Shown here: positions 1 to 10,310 of the stretch, in pieces | Position numbering within the stretch: position 1 is the stretch's first letter | Layout of the letters: every line of letters starts with the position of its first letter | NCBI RefSeq assembly: GCF_004355225.1 | Contig: NZ_CP037933.1 | Location: 868,001-932,000 of the forward strand | DNA length: 64,000 nucleotides | Origin: Flavobacterium nackdongense | Lineage (GTDB): Bacteria; Bacteroidota; Bacteroidia; Flavobacteriales; Flavobacteriaceae | Reading direction: 5' to 3' | Translations under genes and position numbers: made by a program | The notes under the pieces: generated by a model | Seen by the model: only the letters and a program-made list of their open reading frames with translations | Told to the model about the DNA's origin: nothing | The model's database searches: none

Positions 1-1109
1 TACTAATCGTTTTGATGCTGCCAATTTTTAGTACAGCACAATCTAAAAAAACGATAAACATTCTAAACAATTCCAATTTAGATCGAAAAGAAGCAGTAAT
101 TGCCATACAATGGGAAACTATTTTAACCAATTATCCCAAAATTGATACCACAGATTTTGTCGTAATTAATCCAAAAACGAAGCAACAAATTCCGTTTCAA
201 TTGGAACATCGTGGTCTTAAAACAATACAAAACCTATTACTTCAAGTCGATGTAAAAGCAAAATCAACGCTCTCACTTAGCATCCAAAAAGGAAAACCAG
301 AAAATTTTGTTGTCAAAACCTATGCCCGTTTTGTTCCAGAGCGAAAAGATGATTTCGCTTGGGAAAATGACCGTATAGCTTTTCGTACTTATGGAAAAGC
401 CATAGAAAAAACAAAAGAAGACGCTTATGGTTTAGATGTTTGGGTCAAACGCACCGATAAAATGATTATCAATGAGCGCTATAAACTAGGCGATTATCAC
501 ATAGATCACGGCAATGGTATGGATTATTACCACGTTGGCTTTTCATTAGGAGCAGGCAATATGGCACCTTATATCAACGATACCATTCGTTATTCTGGCA
601 ATTATCACCAATGGAAAGTTTTGGATAACGGTCCTTTGCGCTCCACTTTTCAATTGTTTTATGACACTTGGAACGCAGGCGGAACAAAAGTAAAAGCGAC
701 AAAAACCATATCCTTGGATGCTGGTTCACAACTCAATCGCATAGAAAATGTCTATTTGTTCGACGGTGACAAACCACTACCCGTTGTAGTTGGAATTATA
801 AAAAGACCAGAAGCTGGAATCATTTCATTAGACGAAAAACAAGGAACAATGTCCTATTGGGAACCTACGCACAAAGAACACGGAACCACTGGAGTTGGTT
901 CTATACTAACTTCTACTGTCAATGCAATGCTAGTAAATGACAAGCAAATATTAGCCAAAACCGAAGTGAAAAATAATGAACCCATCATTTATTACAGTGG
1001 AGCCGCTTGGGACAAAGCTGGAAAAATAGCCAATTCAAAACAATGGGACAGCTATTTAGAAACTTTTTCGCAACAGATTGCAGCCCCATTAATCATTACA
1101 ATACAATAA
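1..1109 (+). CDS. DUF4861 family exported protein (5' end outside window)
   Basis: The reading frame is open to the left edge: codons before the first ATG (position 15) read L-I-V-L and continue into M-L-P-I-F-S-T-A-Q. This is the end of a signal peptide, so the true start lies outside the window. The mature part resembles DUF4861 proteins found in polysaccharide loci that process uronic-acid sugars; the stretch around HIDHGNGMDYYHVGFSLG supports this. The biochemical function of the family is not established to my knowledge. It lies 25 bp before the SDR gene on the same strand, so it is probably co-transcribed and periplasmic. The family call is from recognition of the sequence, not a search. 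Confidence 0.75.
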   Translation, partial: LIVLMLPIFSTAQSKKTINILNNSNLDRKEAVIAIQWETILTNYPKIDTTDFVVINPKTKQQIPFQLEHRGLKTIQNLLLQVDVKAKSTLSLSIQKGKPENFVVKTYARFVPERKDDFAWENDRIAFRTYGKAIEKTKEDAYGLDVWVKRTDKMIINERYKLGDYHIDHGNGMDYYHVGFSLGAGNMAPYINDTIRYSGNYHQWKVLDNGPLRSTFQLFYDTWNAGGTKVKATKTISLDAGSQLNRIENVYLFDGDKPLPVVVGIIKRPEAGIISLDEKQGTMSYWEPTHKEHGTTGVGSILTSTVNAMLVNDKQILAKTEVKNNEPIIYYSGAAWDKAGKIANSKQWDSYLETFSQQIAAPLIITIQ

Positions 1110-1134
1110 ATAATAATTATAAAATAAAAAATTT

Positions 1135-1926
1135 ATGTCAATAAATCTATTTGATTTAACCGGAAAAACGGCACTAATCACTGGAGGAGTACACGGATTA
1201 GGAATGGCGATGGCAAAAGGATTAGGTCAGGCTGGAGCCAGAATTGTAGTCAACGATCTTTCGCAAGAAGCATTGGATAAAGCAGTGGCCGAATACAAAT
1301 CAGTTGGGCTTGAAGCTTACGGCTACGTTTTTAATGTTTGCGATGAACAAGCTGTAATAGCCAGCATTGCAAAGATAGAAGCCGAAGTGGGACCTATTGA
1401 TATTTTAATCAACAACGCTGGAATCATCAAAAGAACGCCTATCGTAGATATGACCATAGAAGATTTTACAGCAGTAATAACAGTTGATTTAATCAGTCCT
1501 TTTATTGTTTCTAAAAATGTAGCCAAAGGAATGATGCAACGTGGCGGCGGAAAAATCATCAATATTTGTTCGATGATGAGCGAACTGGGAAGAGATTCTG
1601 TAAGTGCTTATGCTGCTGCCAAAGGTGGCTTGAAAATGCTAACTAAAAATATGGCTACGGAATGGGCAAAATTCAATATTCAAACCAACGGTATCGGTCC
1701 AGGTTATTTTGCGACAAGTCAAACCGCTCCTATTAGAGTAGACGGACATCCATTTAATGAATTTATCATCAGTAGAACACCTGCTGCTCGTTGGGGAGAT
1801 CCTGAAGATTTGCAAGGTGCTGCCATTTTTCTATCATCCAAAGCGAGTGATTTTGTCAACGGACATATTCTGTATGTAGATGGTGGAATTCTGGCAACTA
1901 TTGGTAAACCTTCCAATGAAGATTAA
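1135..1926 (+). CDS. SDR-family oxidoreductase, gluconate 5-dehydrogenase / KduD-like
   Basis: Classical short-chain dehydrogenase of 263 residues with no signal peptide, hence cytoplasmic. Visible are the cofactor motif TGGVHGLG (residues 16-23), NNAG (93-96), a catalytic Ser near 146 and Y159-xxx-K163. The C-terminal VDGG is typical of the gluconate 5-dehydrogenase / 2-deoxy-gluconate 3-dehydrogenase group. In loci containing a lyase, such enzymes often reduce the keto-deoxy-uronate released from unsaturated uronic acid; a role in fucose oxidation is the alternative. It sits between a DUF4861 gene and a heparinase-type lyase gene, which favours uronate metabolism. The exact substrate cannot be read from sequence. 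Confidence 0.88.
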   Translation: MSINLFDLTGKTALITGGVHGLGMAMAKGLGQAGARIVVNDLSQEALDKAVAEYKSVGLEAYGYVFNVCDEQAVIASIAKIEAEVGPIDILINNAGIIKRTPIVDMTIEDFTAVITVDLISPFIVSKNVAKGMMQRGGGKIINICSMMSELGRDSVSAYAAAKGGLKMLTKNMATEWAKFNIQTNGIGPGYFATSQTAPIRVDGHPFNEFIISRTPAARWGDPEDLQGAAIFLSSKASDFVNGHILYVDGGILATIGKPSNED

Positions 1927-1962
1927 TTCTTGAACTGCGTAATTTAATCCCATACCAATTAG

Positions 1963-1980
1963 GTCTTCGCTGCCGAAGGC
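1963..1980 (+). other. Short stable hairpin in the SDR-lyase gap
   Basis: CTTCG (1965-1969) pairs with CGAAG (1974-1978) around the loop CTGC, extended by G63-C80 and a T-G wobble. No T-run follows, so it is not a standard intrinsic terminator. It may mark an mRNA processing point in the 84-bp gap before the lyase gene. Confidence 0.35.
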
Positions 1981-2010
1981 ATTGTTATCATCACTCGTTA
2001 AATAAATCTA

Positions 2011-3870
2011 ATGTTTCATAAATACGTCTTACTATTTCTTTTCAGTTGCGCTACTATTTGTATGAATGGTGCTACCAGGATCGTATCGGTTGTCACGACC
2101 AATAGTGATCTATTTTCAGTTGAGGAAAAAATCTCAGCACATCCCAGATTGTTGCTGAAACAAGGCGAAGAACTAAAAATAAAAAACCGGATTCAGACTA
2201 ATTCCAGTATGCTATCGTTACACCAGTGCATTCTAAGTTATGCAGACGAAGTACTCAACAAAGCCCCATTAGAACGAACACTCACCGGCAAAAGATTGTT
2301 AACGGTTTCTAACGAGGCCTTAAAACGAATCTATTATTTGTCCTATGCCTATCGAATGACGAAGGAAACCCAATATGCCGTTCGAGCCGAAAAAGAAATA
2401 CTAGCGGTTTGTGCGTTTCAAGATTGGAATCCTTCCCATTTTTTGGATGTTTCCGAAATGACGATGGCAGTGGCTATTGGTTATGATTGGTTGTTTAGCA
2501 GTCTTTCAGAAGCCACAAGGGACAAAGTGCGACAAGCGATTTTGGAGTACGCATTTACACCAGCGAATGATAAAAAAATTGCTAAATTTTACAAAGCCTC
2601 CAACAATTGGAATCAAGTATGTAATACGGGTTTGGTTTTTGGTGCACTCGCTATCTACGACGAAGAACCCGAAAAAGCGAAGCAAATACTGGAAAAATCC
2701 ATTAAGTCGATTCCATTGGCTACAAAAAGTTATGGTCCAGACGGTGCTTATCCCGAGGGGTATATGTACTGGGGCTATGGCACTGGTTTTCAGGTTAGTT
2801 TATTGACTGCACTTGAAACCGCTTTGGGTACCGATTTTCAATTATCTAAAGACAAAGGATTTTTGCAAACGCCCAATTATATGTTGATGATGGTAGGTCC
2901 TTCAGGTTGGTGTTACAACTATGGCGATTCCGGTGTAAAACCGCCGTTTATGCCCGCAATGTATTGGTTTGCAGCGAAACTGAACAATCCTGCATTACTT
3001 TATCAAGAGCAACAGTATTTAGCTACTATGACCAAATGCAATACCGGTCCTAATGGTCGTTTGCTACCCAATATATTGATTTTTTCGAAAGACATAGAAC
3101 TGAAAGAGGCAAAAACACCCCAAATTCAGTTTTACAGTACCAAAGGAGATAAACCACTTTTTATTTACCGAAGTGGGTGGAACGATAAAAACGACGCCTA
3201 TTTAGGTGTAGTGGGTGGCAGAGCCAATGCTTCTCACGGGCATATGGATGCGGGTTCGTTTGTCTATGAAAAAAATGGTGTCCGCTGGTCGTTAGATCTT
3301 GGTTTACAATCCTATAGCAGTTTAGAAAGCAAAGGAGTGGCGCTTTGGAACAATAAACAAGACGGTCAACGGTGGGATGTGTTTCGAATTGGTCCCAAAG
3401 GACATTCGACCCTAACCATCAATGGGGAACGCCATTTGGTTGCCGGCGAAGCTAAAATTACCAAAACCTTTAAAACTAAAGACTGCAAAGGAGCCGAACT
3501 GGATTTGTCGCCCGTTTTTGCCAATAGTGTTCGACAGGTTATTCGAAAAGTAAGTTTAGATGCTAAAAACGATTTAAGCATTATTGATAAAATCAAAACC
3601 AAAGAAAAAGATGCAAGGGTGGCCTGGCAAATGGTTACACCAAATGATGCTAAAATTGTAGGACCAAATCAAATTGAACTAACGAAAGACGGTCAAAAAA
3701 TGCTCTTAACGGTGAGTGCACCCACTGCAATTGAAATGAAAATAGAGACAACCACCTCCGAAAACAGTTTTGATGAAGAAAATCCAGGAAGTCTTAGAGT
3801 AGGTTTTGAAACCAATCTTCCCGCCCATACAACATCCGAACTAATTATAAAATTAACTAGTCAAAATTAA
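2011..3870 (+). CDS. Heparinase II/III-type polysaccharide lyase
   Basis: A 619-residue exported protein with an N-terminal hydrophobic signal. The first two thirds look like the alpha/alpha toroid of heparinase II/III-like lyases: HPRLLL near residue 45, then NNWNQVCN and PDGAYPEGYMYWGYG. The last third starts with the family's beta-sandwich signature, ANASHGHMDAGSFV. Such enzymes cleave uronic-acid-containing chains by beta-elimination, with Asn, His and Tyr residues of these motifs acting in catalysis. The PL family (PL12, 15, 17, 21, 33 or a newer one) cannot be assigned by eye. The next gene (GH39) follows after 11 bp, and the preceding SDR would suit the lyase product. Confidence 0.85.
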   Translation: MFHKYVLLFLFSCATICMNGATRIVSVVTTNSDLFSVEEKISAHPRLLLKQGEELKIKNRIQTNSSMLSLHQCILSYADEVLNKAPLERTLTGKRLLTVSNEALKRIYYLSYAYRMTKETQYAVRAEKEILAVCAFQDWNPSHFLDVSEMTMAVAIGYDWLFSSLSEATRDKVRQAILEYAFTPANDKKIAKFYKASNNWNQVCNTGLVFGALAIYDEEPEKAKQILEKSIKSIPLATKSYGPDGAYPEGYMYWGYGTGFQVSLLTALETALGTDFQLSKDKGFLQTPNYMLMMVGPSGWCYNYGDSGVKPPFMPAMYWFAAKLNNPALLYQEQQYLATMTKCNTGPNGRLLPNILIFSKDIELKEAKTPQIQFYSTKGDKPLFIYRSGWNDKNDAYLGVVGGRANASHGHMDAGSFVYEKNGVRWSLDLGLQSYSSLESKGVALWNNKQDGQRWDVFRIGPKGHSTLTINGERHLVAGEAKITKTFKTKDCKGAELDLSPVFANSVRQVIRKVSLDAKNDLSIIDKIKTKEKDARVAWQMVTPNDAKIVGPNQIELTKDGQKMLLTVSAPTAIEMKIETTTSENSFDEENPGSLRVGFETNLPAHTTSELIIKLTSQN

Positions 3871-3881
3871 ATTTAATACAA

Positions 3882-5468
3882 ATGAACCGCTTAAAAAAAA
3901 TTGTTCTTTGTGCATTAGTCATAGTATCTACGGCTAGTTGGGCGCAAAAAAAAGAATCTAAATGGGTGGCACCTCGTATAGTCGCCGCCGATATGAATGC
4001 TGTTTCTGGCCCTACAAAAACAGGTTGGCGTAAATGCGTTGGTGCTGGACGAGCTAACGAAGGCTTGCGTGCCGATTGGCAAGAACAATTAAAAAAAGTA
4101 AAAAAGGACATTGGTTTCGAAAACATTCGAATGCACGGTTTGTTGCACGACGATATGGGCGTTTATTTTGAGGAAAAAAAAGGCAAACCAACTTACAACT
4201 GGCAATATATTGATCAACTCTATGATTTCTTAGTTAGCATTAATGTAAAACCATTTGTAGAATTGTCGTTTATGCCCAAAGATTTGGCTAGTGGACCAGA
4301 AACTGTTTTTTGGTGGAAAGGGAATATAACGCCGCCAAAAGATTATGATAAATGGTACAATTTAATCAAAGCCTTGACGGAACATTTTACGGAACGCTAT
4401 GGAGCGGAAGAAGTAAAAACTTGGTATTTCGAAGTTTGGAACGAACCAAATCATCCCGCTTTTTTAAAAGGTACTCAAGACGACTACTTCAAGATGTATG
4501 ACTATACAGCCAAAGCCATTAAGGCGGTCAACAAGGACTACAAAGTGGGTGGCCCTGCTAGTGCGGGTAACGCCTGGGTTTCTGAAATTATTGCCTATTG
4601 CGACAAACAAAATGTGCCAATCGATTTTATTGCAACACATACCTATTCTGTTATCAAAGGGACTTTTGATGAAACCGGAAAAACAGGAATTCAATTTAAT
4701 CCCGATCCTATGGCGGTTACCAAAGATGTTATCAATTCTAGAAAATTGATTCAAGAATCTACAAAACCCAATTTAGAATTGCATTATACCGAGTGGAGCA
4801 GCTCGTTTTCGTCTAGTGATCCTATTCATGATACCTATCAGTCGGCTGCTTTTATTTTGGATAAAATTAAAGGCACGGAGAATTTTGCCAACTCAATGTC
4901 GTATTGGACATTTACCGATATTTTTGAAGAAAAAGGTCCTAGAGCTACTCCATTTCACGGAGGATTCGGCTTGCTGAATTACCAATCCATCAAAAAACCA
5001 GCCTATTATGCCTATCAATTTTTGAATAAATTAGGAGCAACGGAAATCAAAAGTTCCGACAATGCTACATGGGTTTGTAAAAACAATAAAGGCGATATTC
5101 AATCCCTGATTTGGGATTTTACCATCACGCAGCCCGAAGACAAAGTGTTCAATTCGGTCTATTACAAACGGGATCTTCCTGCTAAACCAAAAGGTACAGT
5201 TCAGTTGAAATACAACAATGTAGCAGAAGGTAAATACCAACTTTCTATCGTAAAAGTAGGCTATCAAAGCAATGACTTGTATGGTTCATATATGAAAATG
5301 GGGTCTCCTAATCAATTGACTAAAAAACAAGTAGAACAGTTAAGCAACGAAAATACGGGTACACCAATTATCAATGAAGTGGTTGAAGTTAAGAAAGATA
5401 AAATTTTTAATTATCAATTACCGATGCGAGAAAACGACGTCTATTTTGTCAATCTGGAGAAATTATAA
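3882..5468 (+). CDS. GH39 glycoside hydrolase, beta-xylosidase-like
   Basis: A 528-residue protein with a signal peptide ending S-W-A-Q. The TIM-barrel part contains the GH39 acid/base motif WNEPN (Glu188) and the nucleophile region LHYTEWSS (Glu304). GH39 includes beta-xylosidases and alpha-L-iduronidases; the flavobacterial polysaccharide-locus members are mostly xylosidase-like. The C-terminal part (about 400-528) forms the accessory beta domain. It is followed after a single base by GH29, so the two are translationally close and clearly in one operon. A xylosyl or uronyl substrate is inferred from family and context. Confidence 0.87.
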   Translation: MNRLKKIVLCALVIVSTASWAQKKESKWVAPRIVAADMNAVSGPTKTGWRKCVGAGRANEGLRADWQEQLKKVKKDIGFENIRMHGLLHDDMGVYFEEKKGKPTYNWQYIDQLYDFLVSINVKPFVELSFMPKDLASGPETVFWWKGNITPPKDYDKWYNLIKALTEHFTERYGAEEVKTWYFEVWNEPNHPAFLKGTQDDYFKMYDYTAKAIKAVNKDYKVGGPASAGNAWVSEIIAYCDKQNVPIDFIATHTYSVIKGTFDETGKTGIQFNPDPMAVTKDVINSRKLIQESTKPNLELHYTEWSSSFSSSDPIHDTYQSAAFILDKIKGTENFANSMSYWTFTDIFEEKGPRATPFHGGFGLLNYQSIKKPAYYAYQFLNKLGATEIKSSDNATWVCKNNKGDIQSLIWDFTITQPEDKVFNSVYYKRDLPAKPKGTVQLKYNNVAEGKYQLSIVKVGYQSNDLYGSYMKMGSPNQLTKKQVEQLSNENTGTPIINEVVEVKKDKIFNYQLPMRENDVYFVNLEKL

Positions 5469-5469
5469 A

Positions 5470-6867
5470 ATGAAAAATATTTTTATTTTATTAGTTACAA
5501 TTTGTATGGGTTTGAAACTACAAGCTCAAACATCGGCTATACCTGCAAAAATGGAATGGTGGAGTGATGCAAAATTTGGAATGTTTATTCATTGGGGGTT
5601 GTATTCGCAGGCCGCTGGCTATTGGAAAGGGCATAAGGCGAAAGGAGGCGGTCAATTAATGTTGAATGAGAAAATTCCATTGGAAGAGTATTCCAAAATT
5701 GCATTGGACTTTAAGCCCATAAAATTCGATGCCGAAAACTGGGTTTTATTGGCTAAAAATGCTGGTCAGAAATATATTGTTATTACAGCAAAGCACCACG
5801 ATGGTTTTTCTATGTTCAATTCTCCATCAAGTAAGTACAATATTAAGGTTTGTACACCTTATGCCAAAGATCCTATAAAAGATTTGGCAGATGCTTGCCA
5901 TAAACACGGAATTAAATTTGGTTTTTACTACTCGCTTGGGCGGGATTGGGAAGACCCTGATGTGCCTACAAATTGGCCAACAAAAGGAGCACGTAGTAAT
6001 TTAGTAGATTATCCAAATGAAGATCAAAAAGTTTTTAACAGGTACTTTGAAAGAAAAGTAAAGCCACAGATAAAAGAACTTCTCACACAGTACGGAACTA
6101 TTGATATTCTATGGTTTGATACCCCTGAAATGATCAGTCCGACTGAAAGCAAAGAACTTCTAACCATTATTAATACAATCCAACCAAATTGTATAATAAA
6201 CAGTAGAATAGGTAATAATCTTGGCGATTATAAAGTACTGGAACAAAAAATTGGCAATACTATTCAAACCACACCTTGGGAATCGTGTGTTACGATAAGC
6301 AAAGATTGGGGGTATGTTAAATATGATAGTGTTTACAAATCGCCCGAATTGATTACACGTCATTTGCTAGAGACTGTGGCAAAAGGAGGAAATTATCTGC
6401 TAAATGTTGCCCCAACAGGTCTCGGAGAAATAACCCAACCAGCTCGCGAACGATTGGAGACCATAGGTAAATGGATGTTACAAAACGGTGTTGGGATTTA
6501 TGGAACTCGTCCTTGGAAAATAGATAGAGAAATTCTAGATAAAACCACTACAGAAATGGTAAGCATCGTGAAAGAAACTGAAAATGAAATGAAAGACGGG
6601 GTGAAAGATATAACACCAAAGTTAATCACTGCTGATGTACGATTCTTATCTAAAGGGAATAGTTTGATAGCTTTTGTATCCAGTTACAAAAATAAAACAG
6701 TTGTGATTAAATCCTTGGCGACGGCTGCTTTTCAGCCTATAAAAAAAGTGGAACCTATTGGTTACAAAATAAAGGTAAAATGGAAACAAACTCCTGAAGG
6801 ATTACTAATTGATATGCCTTCATTTTCTATACCAGAAATACCTATTGTTGGATTTAAAATAATATAA
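5470..6867 (+). CDS. GH29 alpha-L-fucosidase
   Basis: A 465-residue exported enzyme. I chose the ATG at 5470 because it begins a clean signal peptide (MKNIFILLVTICMGLKLQAQ) and follows the GH39 stop by one base; the frame stays open further upstream inside GH39. GH29 marks are WWSDAKFGMFIHWGLYS (from residue 30), AKHHDGF (108-113) and the nucleophile region ILWFD with Asp217. It removes alpha-L-fucose from chain ends with retention. The C-terminal 100 residues form the beta-sandwich. Together with the GH95 gene downstream it makes L-fucose a strong candidate component of the substrate. Confidence 0.92.
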   Translation: MKNIFILLVTICMGLKLQAQTSAIPAKMEWWSDAKFGMFIHWGLYSQAAGYWKGHKAKGGGQLMLNEKIPLEEYSKIALDFKPIKFDAENWVLLAKNAGQKYIVITAKHHDGFSMFNSPSSKYNIKVCTPYAKDPIKDLADACHKHGIKFGFYYSLGRDWEDPDVPTNWPTKGARSNLVDYPNEDQKVFNRYFERKVKPQIKELLTQYGTIDILWFDTPEMISPTESKELLTIINTIQPNCIINSRIGNNLGDYKVLEQKIGNTIQTTPWESCVTISKDWGYVKYDSVYKSPELITRHLLETVAKGGNYLLNVAPTGLGEITQPARERLETIGKWMLQNGVGIYGTRPWKIDREILDKTTTEMVSIVKETENEMKDGVKDITPKLITADVRFLSKGNSLIAFVSSYKNKTVVIKSLATAAFQPIKKVEPIGYKIKVKWKQTPEGLLIDMPSFSIPEIPIVGFKII

Positions 6868-6903
6868 GACTTAACCTTAATAGCATTTTGCGCTCCGAAT
6901 AAA

Positions 6904-7911
6904 ATGAAAAAATTATATCAATATAAGATAGTATCTACAAAATTAATTCCTTGTTTGTACTTTTTAATGGTAAACTCCTTGATATTCGCCCAAGAATATC
7001 CTTCAATTGTCTTAAAAAATAAAAAGTTGGAAGCCTTGATTTTTTTACCAAACACCAGCACAAGCTACTACCAAGCTTCGCGTTTTGATTGGGGAAGTAT
7101 GGTGGGACAAATTACGTACAATGGACATACCTACTTACAGCAATGGAATGGCTATAACGGACGCGGTGATTTAGGAATTCACAATCCTTTAACTCCCAAT
7201 ACAGGAACGGGATTAGCAGAAGAATTTACCGCAGCATTGGGATTTAATGAAGCCGATTTGCAAGGCCAATTTGTAAAAATTGGTGTTGGTGTGCTACAAA
7301 AAGTAGATCAAAAAGTATACAATTTTTCAACTCCTTATACCATTGTAGAACCAGTAAAATACACCTATAAATCTACTGCTTCTACATTGACATTAACGCA
7401 AGAACTAACCACCAAATTAGGATATTCCTATATTTTAGAACGTACTTACGAACTGTTAGACAATAAAATAGTAGTAAAACACCGACTGAAAAATATTGGC
7501 GAAAAGCCAATTGCAACCGAAACCTATTCGCATAACTTTATGCAATTCGATTACGGTGCTTTCAGTCCTGATTTTTCTTTATACTTTCTAAAAGGAGCAA
7601 TCAATCCGTTGAATTGTCAATTAGTGGCACCTAAAAAAGTGCAACTATCAGAAACGAAAGTTGACATTATTCAAGAATTCCCTGATTATTCCCCTTGTTT
7701 TGGAATGTTGGATTTGAAAGTTAAAAAAGGAGATTTCAAATTACAAAACAACAAAACAGGAATGGCTGTTTCGATGGAATTAGATAGAGATGCCTCATCT
7801 TTTGCCCTTTGGATGTGGCAAAAGTCCTTTTGTGGCGAACCAAGAATTCAAATTGACTTACAACCCAAGCAAGAAACAACTTGGACAAGCACTTATACCT
7901 TTACAAACTAA
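6904..7911 (+). CDS. Galactose mutarotase-like exported protein
   Basis: A 335-residue protein with an N-terminal signal (hydrophobic to S-L-I-F-A-Q). The rest reads as a beta-sandwich of the aldose-epimerase superfamily: YYQASRFDWGSMVGQI, then GHTYLQQWN, and a central ETYSHNFMQFD with a conserved His. Proteins of this kind occur in Bacteroidota glycan loci and are usually annotated as hypothetical or aldose 1-epimerase-like. An epimerase would help interconvert anomers of released sugars in the periplasm, but this has not been shown and the fold is also used by lyases and lectin-like proteins. It lies between GH29 and GH31 with short gaps. Confidence 0.7.
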   Translation: MKKLYQYKIVSTKLIPCLYFLMVNSLIFAQEYPSIVLKNKKLEALIFLPNTSTSYYQASRFDWGSMVGQITYNGHTYLQQWNGYNGRGDLGIHNPLTPNTGTGLAEEFTAALGFNEADLQGQFVKIGVGVLQKVDQKVYNFSTPYTIVEPVKYTYKSTASTLTLTQELTTKLGYSYILERTYELLDNKIVVKHRLKNIGEKPIATETYSHNFMQFDYGAFSPDFSLYFLKGAINPLNCQLVAPKKVQLSETKVDIIQEFPDYSPCFGMLDLKVKKGDFKLQNNKTGMAVSMELDRDASSFALWMWQKSFCGEPRIQIDLQPKQETTWTSTYTFTN

Positions 7912-7933
7912 TCTTTAAAATAATTACTAACCT

Positions 7934-10246
7934 ATGAATACATTTAAAATCAGAGGCATTCTAAGCCTCATTATTATGTTTCCGGCCCTATTGTTGGCGC
8001 AAACATTTGACAACATCGACCAAGGCATTCAATTGCAAACCTTAGGAATGAATGTTCGGATTGAATTTTACACCCCAAGTATTGTTCGCGTACATAAAAC
8101 CTTGCAATCCGAAAATTTCAACAATCCGACTTATGTCATCCACCAACCAAAACAAACGACAAAAGTAGCTGTCGAGAAAAAAGAAGGTTTTATATATCTT
8201 AGTTCTGCTCAATTGACCCTAAAAGTCAATCCGAAAACTGGAAGCATTGAATTTCTGAAATCAAACGGAAGCAATCTATTGCTCGACAAAGATTATGGAA
8301 CTAATTTCTCGAATATTTTGGCGGGCGGTAAACCCTTTTACAAAATGCGAAGCGAATTTTTGTTAGAAAAGGACGAAGCTATTTATGGTTTAGGACAAAT
8401 TTTAGACAATAAACTCAACCGTCGTGACTCGCAACACCATCTGCAAAACGAAAATATGCACACGACTTCGCCCTATTTTATGTCCATCAAAGGCTATGGA
8501 GTGTATATGGATAATTATTCTATTTCCGATTTTGAAGACAACAAACAAGGCTTGTCTTTTGAATGTTTGGGTAAAGCGGTAGATTATTATTTTATGTACG
8601 GCGGAAATGCTGATGGTGTAGTTTCGCAAATCCGTTGGTTGACCGGAAAAACGCCTATGTTACCATTATGGGCTTATGGTTTTTTTCAAAGTAAAGAAAG
8701 ATACAAAACTCAGGACGAAAGTGTGGAAGTGGTTAAAAAATTGCGCAGTTTGAAAATCCCCATCGATGGTATTATTCAAGATTGGAGATATTGGCCGGAA
8801 CACGTAAACGATAGCGTTTGGAACTCGCATAGTTTTGATGCCAAACGTTTTCCAGATCCTTTGAAATGGATTGATGAAGTACATAAATTGAACACCAAAT
8901 TGATGATTGTGGCTTGGCCAGCTATTGGTCCTTTGAGTCCACAATGGAAGCCCTTCAAAGAACAAAATTTGATTTTGAATTTTGATTCCTATCCTAAAAC
9001 CAGTGGTGCGAGACCTTATGATGTGTACAATCCAAAAGGAATTGAAATGTATTGGCAATCACTCAATAAAGGAATTTATTCTTATATGAAAAATGATGCT
9101 TGGTGGTTGGATTCTACCGAACCCGATCATATGAATGTAAAACCCGAAGATTTTGAAGTCCCTACTTTTGCGGGGCCCTATAAAACGGTTAAAAATGCGT
9201 ATTCACTCTTGCATAACAAAGGAATTGCCACCAATCAATTGGCGACAAATCCGCAGGATCGTGTAGTTATTTTGACTCGTTCTGGATTTTTAGGACAACA
9301 AAAATATGGCTCTATTACTTGGAGTGGCGATGTGCGATCCACTTGGGAAAATCTTGAAAAACAAGTACCAGCGTCTTTAAACTTCTCTTTGATGGGACTT
9401 CCGTATTGGAATTCGGATATTGGAGGTTTCCAAGCTTTCGACTGGAAAAAATCTGGCGGAACAAAAAGTCCAGAATATCAGGAATTATACCTTCGTTGGA
9501 TGCAATTCGGATTGTTTTCTACAATGATGCGCAGCCACGGAACAGGATTGCCACGTGAAATATGGAATTTTGGTCAAAAGGGCGAATGGTGTTACGATGG
9601 TCAGGAACAATGCATCAACTTACGCTACAGTTTATTACCTTATATTTATAGTACTTCTTGGGATGTGAGTGCACACGATGGCACTTTTATGCGTGCTTTG
9701 TTTATGGATTTTCCTGAGGATAAAAAAACACACGATTTAGGCACTCAATTTTTGTTTGGTAAATCCATTATGGTAGCTCCTGTGACCAAATATAATGTGC
9801 AAAATTGGGAAGTATACCTTCCGAAAGGAGCCGATTGGTTTGACTATTGGACCAACGAAAAAGTAGTTGGTGGAACAAGCATCAATCGTGCAGTTGACAA
9901 AGTGACGATTCCATTGTACATCAAAGCGGGAAGTATTATTCCATTTGGACCTAAAGTACAATACGCAACCGAGAAAAAATGGGACAATTTGGTACTAAAA
10001 GTATATCCAGGTGCTGATGGTAGTTTTACTTTATACGAAGATGAATTTGAAAACAACAATTACCAAAAAGGAGCGTATTCTGAAATTCCGATGACTTGGA
10101 ACGAAAAAGAGCAAACTTTAACTGTCGGAGAACGCAAAGGAAAATACAAAGGAATGTTGACTAAACGTCAGTTTACTGTGAAAACCAATACGGGAGCTGA
10201 AAAAGTAGTTTCATACACTGGGAAAGAAGTAAAAGTGAAATTATAG
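7934..10246 (+). CDS. GH31 alpha-glycosidase (alpha-xylosidase/alpha-glucosidase type)
   Basis: A 770-residue protein with a signal peptide ending L-L-A-Q. It has the GH31 N-terminal beta-sandwich (DUF4968-like), a TIM barrel with nucleophile motif WWLDSTEPD (Asp393) and acid/base motif SGDVRS (Asp466), and a C-terminal DUF5110-like sheet (KVYPGADGSFTLYEDE). The WLDxTEP form is common in alpha-xylosidases and related exo-enzymes, so xylose or glucose at chain ends is plausible, but GH31 also contains galactosidases and sulfoquinovosidases. It is 22 bp behind the mutarotase-like gene. Removing terminal sugars in the periplasm is the expected role. Confidence 0.9.
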   Translation: MNTFKIRGILSLIIMFPALLLAQTFDNIDQGIQLQTLGMNVRIEFYTPSIVRVHKTLQSENFNNPTYVIHQPKQTTKVAVEKKEGFIYLSSAQLTLKVNPKTGSIEFLKSNGSNLLLDKDYGTNFSNILAGGKPFYKMRSEFLLEKDEAIYGLGQILDNKLNRRDSQHHLQNENMHTTSPYFMSIKGYGVYMDNYSISDFEDNKQGLSFECLGKAVDYYFMYGGNADGVVSQIRWLTGKTPMLPLWAYGFFQSKERYKTQDESVEVVKKLRSLKIPIDGIIQDWRYWPEHVNDSVWNSHSFDAKRFPDPLKWIDEVHKLNTKLMIVAWPAIGPLSPQWKPFKEQNLILNFDSYPKTSGARPYDVYNPKGIEMYWQSLNKGIYSYMKNDAWWLDSTEPDHMNVKPEDFEVPTFAGPYKTVKNAYSLLHNKGIATNQLATNPQDRVVILTRSGFLGQQKYGSITWSGDVRSTWENLEKQVPASLNFSLMGLPYWNSDIGGFQAFDWKKSGGTKSPEYQELYLRWMQFGLFSTMMRSHGTGLPREIWNFGQKGEWCYDGQEQCINLRYSLLPYIYSTSWDVSAHDGTFMRALFMDFPEDKKTHDLGTQFLFGKSIMVAPVTKYNVQNWEVYLPKGADWFDYWTNEKVVGGTSINRAVDKVTIPLYIKAGSIIPFGPKVQYATEKKWDNLVLKVYPGADGSFTLYEDEFENNNYQKGAYSEIPMTWNEKEQTLTVGERKGKYKGMLTKRQFTVKTNTGAEKVVSYTGKEVKVKL

Positions 10247-10310
10247 TATTTATCTTAGTTTTAAATAGTGTTAAAGTAAAATAACTAGTATCCAAACCCA
10301 AACCACTTGC